A DNA stretch of 64,000 bases from Scolanthus callimorphus. Taxonomy: Eukaryota; Cnidaria; Anthozoa; Actiniaria; Edwardsiidae. Positions 51,801-60,800 of the stretch are shown piece by piece. The translations under genes and the position numbers were made by a program. The stretch lies in NCBI GenBank assembly GCA_033964015.1, contig CM066920.1, positions 10,135,912-10,199,911 on the forward strand, written 5' to 3'. The stretch's first letter is position 1, and each line of letters begins with the position of its first letter. The notes beneath the pieces are model-generated. The model did not search any database and was not told where the DNA came from. It saw nothing but the letters and a program-made list of their open reading frames with translations.

Positions 51801-54751
51801 CCATAGCTTGCTTTTCAATTCTTAGATTTTCAATTTCTATTTCCATGATTTCTTTTTTCCTTTCCAACTTTGTGAATTTCTCTTCCAGTGACAAGTGTTT
51901 CCCACCTTGTTCATTGAATGGTTTGGGCTTGCTCACTATCGTTAGGGAGGACATAGAATCCATGATACCCTTCCAGCTTTCATGAGCAGCTTCAGTCTTA
52001 TTGAATTGCTGCAAAAAAAAGTTTTGATTTAGAAAGCAACCACTTTACAATCTTTGATAAAAGGTTGTCACCTTTTCCCAAGATTTTCATTACATTCAAT
52101 AAAATCTTTCACCCTTTCCTCTCACAATAAAAGACTGCTTCTGCCCCCCTTCCCAAATTTCTATGTTGGTCAAAGCCGGGTTCCTCAGAGATCAACACTG
52201 AGCTAGGGGAGGGCAGTCGTGCTGGACCCTTTTTTATACCCTCTTTTTGCAAAGCTAGAGCAAAAAATCCTTAAACGTTGAAGGTGGCATTTACAGGAGG
52301 CCGAGGTCAACATTTTCCAGGCCAAGGTCACAGTTTTTCCCTATATGGACTGACCTAAAGCTGGTAATAACTTATTTATTTTTTCCAACTCTAAAATTTG
52401 ATTTTTTTCAATGAAAACAAGCGCGCACAAATGGTTATCCTGTCAAGATAGGAAAATATCGCCCGCACGCACGTGCTCTAAGAACCAATCAGAATGCAGA
52501 ATTTGTTACCGTGCCCTTGAGGAAAACAAATTAATATCATTATCAGACCACACCTACTGACCCATAGTTTACTGGATGGTATTATTGCAGAAGTCCCAGT
52601 CTGATCTCTGACTGGGCACCATCTTGGATGTTTAGAAGCACATGGTCCAAGGTTGAGTGAAAAAATCCAGCAAGGGGGATTAGGGGGGGGGGGGGGGGGG
52701 GGCTCAAGGGAAAGACCACCTGCATGAAAACCCTGGCATGCTCTTGTGTGAAAGCTTCATGTATTCTTCATGTAGAGTACATGTAAATGTATGGTATATG
52801 CACACCCAGCCTGAACACTTTCCTAAGTAGATAAGCCTCTGGTGATGCTTCCAAACGGGAATTATGGAGAGGGAAAATAAATGCTATGCGGCATCAGACC
52901 CGTGATGCAGAGGGCAACTGACATAAAATGGACAGCGAGTGTGAGTAGGTGAGCCTAGGCAGCTGGGCTAAGGTTTGCTGCCTCACATTTTAATTCTAAT
53001 CATTACCTCACATTCTTTGAAATGTTTATCAAAGTAACCAATCTGGTCCTGTAGAGTTTCAATATGGGATTGGAGTAGCCTGTTCTCTGCTTCAACTTTC
53101 TCACAGTTGACTTTTACAGCAATATTCTCTGTGGCAGCCTTCTCTTTAAGCTCTTTTATCTCAGTGCCAGCCTGTTCTACTTCTTGCTTCAGTTTGTGAT
53201 TCTTTTCTCTCAGCTTTGTCACAACTTCCTTTGCTCTTGCATGTTCTCTGTTTAAATTCTCTTGGGAATCTTTCTGAGTTTGCTGCATAGTTGCAAGATC
53301 TTGAAAGTATTGCTACAGGATGAAGAAAACATGAAAGCATAAGCGATTGACCAATCCCGCATTCATTGTTCTATTCCCTAGTTACTGTTGCTACATACGT
53401 CAGACAAGCAAAAATTTTACTTTGGCATAGAACATGAAAAATACACCGATTGTAGGAAAGTGTTAGAAGTTTGCTCATAGTATATGGGTTTTATACTTTT
53501 GTTACGAAAAGCTGAAGAATTCATTAAAAATCTTCGAATTTCAAATTTGTTGCTCAGACATTTGAATTCCATAGGGAAAACTGCCCATTGTTTGGTGATT
53601 AATTAATGCAAAGACGGGATCGGTCTAATGCTTTCAGCATTAAAAAGCCAAGTTCAGCAACTCCCCTTTGTTATTGTTTTTGTTCAATAATATTAGAAGA
53701 CAAATTATGTATAGAAATCTCTTAATAAACATCTAAAAGCAAAGTTTCGGATTTGATTTACTAAATTCAATCGAGAACATTGCTCTATATTCTCTAAATC
53801 AGCCAATGGAAATGGATGTTTTTTCTGACTTGGTATGTTGCTATGCTGTCAAAATGGTGGCTGACACAGCAGGCTCTTTAACTGACAGAAGCCAGAGTTA
53901 CTAAATGTTGCTCAACATTAACCTTTGCACCACCAAGGCTAAATTATCCTCTTAAAAAAAATTTTTTACCTTATGTGATGCCCCCTGTTCTAGAAGACCA
54001 GGTTAAAGGAGCCGATGCAACCTGCCAAGAACCACTACACTTTGTTTTTGTTTACAAGATTCAGTGCATTAGACACTAGATTTATGCAAAGGTTTTGTAC
54101 TTTTACTACCCTTTCTCATGTTTGTATGGTACAATTTGCTTAACTGACCAAAATCAATACCTTTTGCTGGGTCTGACTTTTGATGAAGTCAAAAATGGCA
54201 GAAAGAAAAGCAGTGTTATTATGTACAGGAGTAAGCACCCTAACCCCTAGAGCACAGACATTGGGACATTGTTATTAGTCTGCAGTGGCACACTCAAGTT
54301 AGTTAGTTCATTAGCCTTACTCATTGGGCAAAAAGAATACATGACTGGCCCAAACGAGTGACGGGTAGTGGCTACTTTTGCCTGCTAGAATAGATTGTTG
54401 CAAAATATACAATTTATTCTGACAGCTATTAATAAAGTAAAACTGATCTATTGTACTAAAACAGCAGCAGCAAACATGTCTACCTACCTGAACCATAGAA
54501 TTGTTATGTTTCAATATCCCTTTGAGCTCTTCATTTTCTTTAGTCAAAAGGCCAATTCTCTGGAACAAATCTTCATCGCTGGCCCCACTCGATGGGTTTA
54601 TTTTGGAAGCCATTGCCAATGCCGGACGTTGAACACTAGTGCTTGGGCTGTCCTGATCAAGTTTGGAAACCATCACAAATTCTCCGCTGTGAATGGAACT
54701 CAAAGGGCTTTGATGCGGTGAACTGAGTGCGGGATCCATCATTGCAGACAT
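45808..54751 (-). CDS. Optineurin/NEMO-family ubiquitin-binding adaptor
   Basis: Nine coding exons on the minus strand join in phase: 54488-54751, 53007-53312, 51340-52008, 50127-50288, 49500-49747, 48476-48628, 47831-47927, 47429-47611 and 45808-46353, giving 875 aa (human optineurin 577, NEMO 419). Residues 60-88 resemble the optineurin N-terminal coil (LLTKENEELKGILKHNNSM). Residues 89-690 are almost continuous coiled coil. Residues about 685-712 match the UBAN core (RLPVLQQQVEVFRTDFAAER, then EAREK), which in NEMO and optineurin binds linear ubiquitin. A Pro/Gly-rich linker follows, then two C2HC fingers: C808, C811, H824, C828 and C849, C852, H865, C869. HSGEFVMV at residues 21-28 is a possible LC3-interacting motif. 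Family members link ubiquitin chains to NF-kB signalling or selective autophagy. Optineurin is favoured over NEMO by the N-terminus. The extra length, the extra finger and the minisatellite at the 3' end are unusual. Confidence 0.87.
46640..46920. repeat. GGAATTCCAGGGTGGGTGG repeats and G tract in OPTN intron 8
   Basis: A G-rich start (ggggggtgga then 21 G, about 46648-46678) is followed by about eight irregular copies of aattccagggtgggtgg. A similar cluster occurs at 48110-48240 in an earlier intron of the gene, and a looser one at 47180-47390. G-quadruplex formation is plausible on the plus strand. Confidence 0.7.
48687..48918 (+). mobile_element. MITE in OPTN-like gene, copy A
   Basis: Inverted ends taaagagcctgtgtcagcc / ggctgacacaggctcttta, about 232 bp, with a YY1-like cagccgccattttgac near one end. 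An inverted relative is at 53642-53880. Confidence 0.75.
49026..49250 (+). mobile_element. Hairpin MITE, TTTTATTGCTTAA family, in OPTN intron
   Basis: It starts with gctaagatagta then ctctgattggttgagagctg, has an internal hairpin around gtttcaaacttttctcatg, and ends ttttattgcttaa. The same layout is at 63303-63508. Confidence 0.65.
50345..50730. mobile_element. Long hairpin MITE in OPTN intron 3
   Basis: Arms of about 150 bp: cagaacccaaaaatggcaag / cttgccatttttggttctg at the ends, then rich pairing including aatccttatacaataagaaa and atatcaaatatgactttttt. About 386 bp. It begins 57 bp from exon 50127-50288. Confidence 0.8.
53642..53880 (-). mobile_element. MITE in OPTN intron 1, copy B
   Basis: Reverse-complement relative of 48687-48918; shared segments include aacataccaagtc, gctgatttagaga and tctcgattgaattt. 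One terminal repeat is damaged (gccaagttcagcaactcc). Confidence 0.75.
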
Positions 54752-57102
54752 CTTAAGTTCAATCTAAGTCTTCCTTTTGCTTTCTTTCAATATCCTTGTA
54801 TCTTAAAGTTATTTCTTGTTAGGCGAAGTTGCAGGAGACAAGAAATTCAATCAAATCAAAATGGTCGTCGCTGAACTTTTAAAGCAGAAAGTTGTACATT
54901 GAAAATTAAACTGAGAAAGGTAAATTTCACTTTCTAAAAGATTTTTCTGCATCCGTTGGGTATATTTTGACGACAACTAGCCAAATTAAAGCACATTTCC
55001 GTGTTTTTAGGACAAGAAAGTGAAAGTTTCTGTTTTTGACGCTGCTGTTGGCCAATGGCATCGCTAAGCTTGATGGGGAATCCCCGTTACGTCATGTTGT
55101 CAGTTCCAAAATAGTCTGAAATTCCCCGGATGTATCCAAGGATCGGAGCGAGCGAGCTGTTGTTGATGACAACACTCAAGGAAATATCGAGAAAGTTCAA
55201 CTCTCCCTGTTTTGCCGAGTCTCTAGATTTTTCGCTCCGTCTCACGGGAAAAAAAAACAGACGACTGCCATACATTTACTGTATTTCTCCCGGAGACGAA
55301 GCGAAAAATCTTGCTCCATCAAACGTACGTATGTGGAATTCTTTCGAAAACAAGACGCATAACTGCGTGCCCTCGGGCTTCCGTAAAGGTATTACAACAT
55401 CGTAGACATACTTTCAAAGTCTCCATTAATTTCTTTAGTCCATTCGCTTGTAACTATTTGGCTACAAAAATTCCACTATTTGTCCCGAAAATTATCCATC
55501 TCACGTTGTAGATCCGCAAGACTCGGCGCGCTAGAGATTGTGAGAGTCCCACCGTTCCCCACCTCCCCTCCCTTGGAGAAAAACAATCCCGACCCCATCC
55601 CCAGGGAGCCAGTAATGTGCAAATGCCCCACGGTAGTCACCGCTGGAATTGACTGACACATAATAGAGCAGAATTTATGACTCGGACTCTTCCTACGGGA
55701 AGCCCGACTAAAGAAGCAGATTTGTAAGCAAGAATTCGCAAACTTGTGAATCGAATCAAGGATATTTTGAAACTGTTTGACTCGATAGCACAAAAAAAAC
55801 TGAAAAACATTACTTTTGTGTATTATTTACGAGCTCAACACATCATATTTCCCTCGGACGACGATATTTACTAAATAAACCCCTTCTGGCGGCTGTAATA
55901 TCGGCGGATAATGTCCGAGAAATGGTACGAAAAATGAACACTTGGCCGAGAAGCGAAGCTTCGAGGGCAACTGTGAAATTTTGAGGACTAGTTTTCATCC
56001 GCGGACATTATCCGCCGATATTGCAGCAAGCCAAGAAAGGGTTTATTTATTTTATATCCCAGCGTCTTAACTGAAAAACAACTTTCTACACTGAAAACGT
56101 TCACGGCCTATTTAGTTGACTTTTTGTGTTTTCCGGTGTCGCCTCGGCCACCAATTTCCGTATTTCATCAACATTCTTAGACAAAAACTTTGGTTGCTTG
56201 TTTTTCATTATTTGTAAACAAAAAATATCCTGTTTTTGCTTAAAACATTTCTCTCAGGACGGATATCACTTCTGACGGACAATATCGTCTGATATCTGTC
56301 CTGTGAAAATGTAACACGTGATACGTCTCGACCAATGAGCGCGCGTTAAAATTGATCACTGGGATATAACGCAGGATATCTGTCATGTACAGAAGACAGC
56401 TATTGGCGTTCCAATGACCATATTTGGGCAGTGCATCGATGTGCTGAATAATATAATATTCTCCATTAGCTGAAGAAGGTCGGTACTGGCTGACCGAAAT
56501 ATCGTAAAATGAAAATTATAAGCTGTTAATCACCATTCAATTTTATTATTTTTTCTTACATATCCACTGGTTGACAGGTCCTTTATTGGATCCAGCTTCA
56601 GTTTTACTTGTACGCGGTTCTGCAAATACTTCACCGGTATTCAGACCAAAACTCCTGCAGAAATCCGGCGAATTGTAAAGTCTCGAGTCTCAAGCTATAT
56701 AACGCAGCCAGTAAATGTCGTTTCACAGGAGTGACTCAGTGACATCTATTCGTTTCATTTCAGTCATGAACACAAAATAGATTCATTTCACGTTTCTCGA
56801 CCAATTAATATGGCCCATTCTCGTTTCTAGGAATAAACATTCACCGTACCCTGACATCGCTAAATTTGCATGTTTCGCGCGCGTATTGCTGACAAGGGGC
56901 CGACCATTTAACTTTTGAGGGGGGGAACGGCTTTTTTGAAAAAAAAATCCTACACGGCAAAATGGTGACTAAAAACCTTCTTTCTCATTGAAAAAAAAAA
57001 TTCACCGCATAACAGAGGTAATACAAAAAGTATTGCACGGCACCTTCAGTCCTGCCTTGTTTTCCGTAGGAAGTCATGGTATTCTATTTTAGCATGTTTT
57101 AG
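54752..57102. other. Intergenic region upstream of the OPTN-like gene
   Basis: Upstream of the ATG at 54751 there is no clear TATA box; ggccaatggc (about 55050) is a possible CCAAT element. ORFs at 55130-55405 (plus) and 55476-55793 (minus) are open but unrecognised and not supported by splice sites. Apart from the MITE at 55874-56047 no other feature is called. Confidence 0.45.
55874..56047. mobile_element. Hairpin MITE
   Basis: Inverted arms ataaaccccttctgg ... aatatcggcggataatgtcc and cggacattatccgccgatat ... agaaagggtttat, about 174 bp. Confidence 0.7.
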
Positions 57103-57313
57103 TATATACTAAATCAGTGAATAATCATTTTCGCGCGCTCTGATTGGTTCCTGAAATAGTAGTTATCCGACACTATTTACTGTTTTGAGAAAACTCTCAA
57201 AATGGCGGCTCGTTTCGTGAGCGATACTGCGTTTTGAATCGTTTAAAACCGTATTATATCCACTGATGATTTGGTATATACTAAAACAACTATCCCCCTC
57301 ACGGTCGGTGTCT

Positions 57314-57357
<44 letters not shown>

Positions 57358-57380
57358 GACCACTATTCACCTCCCCTTCA
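57103..57380. mobile_element. MITE, full-length relative of the testin intron copy
   Basis: It contains gcgcgctctgattggttcct, a YY1-like tcaaaatggcggctcg, and a strong internal palindrome tatatacctcgacgcttcgc / gtctcggtatata. The ends match 21689-21782. Confidence 0.65.
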
Positions 57381-57443
57381 GGGCAGATAGTTTAACATTA
57401 TCATTTCACAACAGTATTCTGGTATGGTTTAATGAATATCACT

Positions 57444-57449
57444 TTTATT
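57444..57449 (-). terminator. Candidate poly(A) signal of the astacin gene
   Basis: Minus-strand AATAAA about 360 bp downstream of the TGA at 57809. Position is plausible; not proven. Confidence 0.35.
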
Positions 57450-57808
57450 TTGCCGCAGTCATTGTCCAGTAATGTTCCTACAGTCTACATCGTTTCTGCG
57501 GTTTTCGTAACTGCGAACTCTTAACCAACAGTAGCGTAAAAAATAGAGGAAAAATACGTCTGAAATTCAGGCTAAACCAACAGTCGAACCGTGTTTTTAA
57601 CACCTTCCAATCGCATGCACAACTAGCACTTGTGTGTTGTAAAGGGCGGGTTGCGCGGGAGACTAGCGAGCCGGCGGGATTCCGCGACACAGGAATACCG
57701 CACGCCAAAAAATCAACTGTCGCAGACTATTTGAAAACTTAATGAATAGCTCGGTGCATGCAGAGTTTGCGGAATTATAAAAGCCGCTGTAAAGTTTCTT
57801 TGGCGCTT

Positions 57809-60800
57809 TCACTTGCAGACCCTGCAGCTCTTCTTGCAGTACACCTTGACGTAGGTTCCGAACCGCGGGTTGTTGCAGTGACCGCGTCCTGCCCAAGAAC
57901 GACAGTCATAGAACGCATCCCTGCAGGAAGCTGGTGAATTAGATCAAGAGAAAATTTGTTAAAAATCAAAATAAGGTTCAAATTTCCTACAGGTGTTTGT
58001 TCGCTTCTTGCATGGTTCTTTTGTTTTGCACTGCTTTCTTCTGAATATCGATTCACAAGAAAAAACTGTCAAGAAATGTTTTCATGAGTACATGCATTGC
58101 CGGAATGCTTACCCTTCGCGATCATTACGGGTGAAACAGCCTAATCCAAGGCTGTAGCTAGCCGAGGAGGGCTAACTTTTTAGTGTCAACATTTTAGTGT
58201 TACATGTGGGGAACTCCTGTTTAACCCCCAAAACGTTAAAGGTCTACTGTCAATAATTTGAAGTTTCACGTGCAAACAGATACGCGTGTAGACGGGTAGT
58301 TGCTACCGCCGAGGAAGTTTTTTGGATTTGCGGAAATGACATTTTTGGAGCGACGCTGTCCGTTCTTGTAATGTAATTTTTGCTGTTGTTGTTGTTTATC
58401 ATTTCGTTATAACAAACTTACTGTCCTTGCAGTTGCAGCTCTTCTGACAATTGTTGCTCATGTAGGTCGAGTAGGGACTGGACGAATGACAGAAACCTCG
58501 CTTTTTCCAGAAAGGACACCAGCGGTGGTTGTCACGGTAACGGCAGCCTGACAAAATGAAGATGAGATCCGTTAATAATCATAAAACAAACTCTAAATCA
58601 AGCGTCTTCGGTTCCCTTTTCGGTTTGCAGCTTTTTTTTACTATAATGTATTTATTGCGTATTTATGTCTATATTTTTTTTCTTTGTCCTAATTGGAAGG
58701 TTTATGTATTTATTTATTTATTTAATAGCTTTCACCAATTCACAAATATAATTTACAAAAATATACAATAGCACGAAAAAAAAATACAAACAAATAATAA
58801 CAAAACTTTGGTGAGGGTCGCACAACAGAGCGAGGCTCCAAATTAAGTGCGCCCGTTTTGAGACTAAGAACAGAAAAATTAGAAACACATTAAACACGGA
58901 TATAAATATATACATTATACTAAGCTAAGTAGTTATTCTAGTAACAACAGGAGTAACTAGAGAGCAGATTGCGAGTAGAAGAGCATTTGCAGCAAATAGA
59001 TTTCCAAGTGTTAAAATTATCAATATTATAAGAAACAGTAAAGGCATCAGAGTAGAAGCGCAGGAGGTGTGATTTGAACTGATTAGCAGAAGAGAGGGTG
59101 CGGGTATCCTCAGGCAGGTTATTCCATAGTTTTGGGAGGCGGTTAAAGAAGCTAGCTTGAAAGAGTTTAGTACGGCATTTAGGAACGGTCAGATCAAGCA
59201 CAGAACTATGACGGGTTACTCTGGTAGATTTACACTTAACAAATCTATCTACAGTAGGTCTATAGTATAGTGACCGGTAGTACATTTGAAGTAGAAGATC
59301 AGGTCCTTAATTTCATGCCAGTAGGAAAGGGTAACAGATTGAGTTTTGATAGGCGGTCATGATAGCTAATGTTATCTTGCCATTTGGTGTCCAGTATGTA
59401 TTTGGTGGCTCTCCTTTGGAGGCTCTCGATTTTACCAATGCTGCCTATAGTGTGCGGGGCCCACACTTCACTTGCATAGCCAACAAAAGGTCTCACGAAA
59501 GTTAAATACAACAGTCTCCTATTCTCTATACTAAATGCTTTGACACTGTGGCGGCGAAGGAATCCTAGCATTCTGTAAGCTTTAGCTACAGTAGTGTTTA
59601 TGTGATGTGTTAGCGGCGAAAATCATGCAGGACATGACGTGAAACTAAAATAGAGCAAAGAGCTCCTAAAACGTGAAACAGTTATTTGGACACGTAAAAG
59701 TTGGCGATCGAATGAAGACAGGGAGCGAAAACGCACTTGATTCTCTACGTCTCCGCAGTACAATTTCTCAATTTTATGTCGAGCTCCCTGTGGTTATGAT
59801 AACTAGACATTTCCTTATAAGGAAGTTGAAGAAAGTCAACAATCTTTTAAGGAAACTATCTTGATATAGAGCTCCCTGTGGTTATGATAATTAGACATTT
59901 CCTTTTATGACGCACCTGATGGTGGTGGGGGCGTTGGAGGACGTGGTGGCCTGGTAGGGGGCTTGGGTCCACGTCCGCAGTACAGGAGATTGGCTTGCTG
60001 GACGTCTTTAGCACTCAGGCCATACCGCTGTCCTAGATTAGTGCGGCCGTCGGTTCCCACGATTGTATGAACTCCTCGTCTGTTAGCGAACGCCGTAGAT
60101 CCGTAATGCATTATAGATGAATAGTCATACGCGATGCCGCGACTGTTGATCTTTCTAGCGTCGTATTTCTGGAAGTTGAACGACATTCCTGCGGAAGACG
60201 AACAAGTTGTAAGAGCACATTGCAGGGGGCGGAATTTCAGAAAGACGGGAGGGGGGGGGGGGGGGGGGCAGATAGTGAAAACATGGGACGAAATCTTTCA
60301 AATTTCCTCCAGCAAATACAGTAAATGCATTGGAAATCTCCCGAGAAAGCCCCCCCCCCCCACACACACACACACACAAAAAAAAAATTTAAAATATAAA
60401 TAATAATAATAATAATTCGGCCCCGCGTTGAAACTTTCTTTTTTAGTTATCCTATGGTCCGAGTATAAAGCAACAAAAAAATTTAACACGTTTTACACCC
60501 CAATTCGCTGTTTTGCGGTGCGCACTTTCTAGATATCAATTTTTCTTCTGGGATTCTTTACGAAGCTGTCTTTGATTAATGTCTTACACACTTGACTACT
60601 TGAATTAAGAGCGAGTTTTGAAGCTTCAAAGTACAGTTACAGCACGTGAGCGTATCACTAGTAAATTACCCCTCTGAATATTGCTCCAGTTAATTCGGAC
60701 ATATCTGTCCCGGTCTGGACGGGATTGCTCATGCCAGAAGCCAAGAGCGTGACCTGAAATCATAAAGATGAAATGATTAAATATATGCCCCATTTCGAGG

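Noticed and set aside
55130..55405. 91-codon plus ORF as a divergent gene
   Set aside because: No domain or splice evidence; promoter-proximal GC-richer sequence often stays open by chance.
55476..55793. 105-codon minus ORF upstream of the OPTN-like gene
   Set aside because: Open but unrecognised; no acceptor or donor pairing that would join it to the gene, and the 54751 ATG already gives a good N-terminus.
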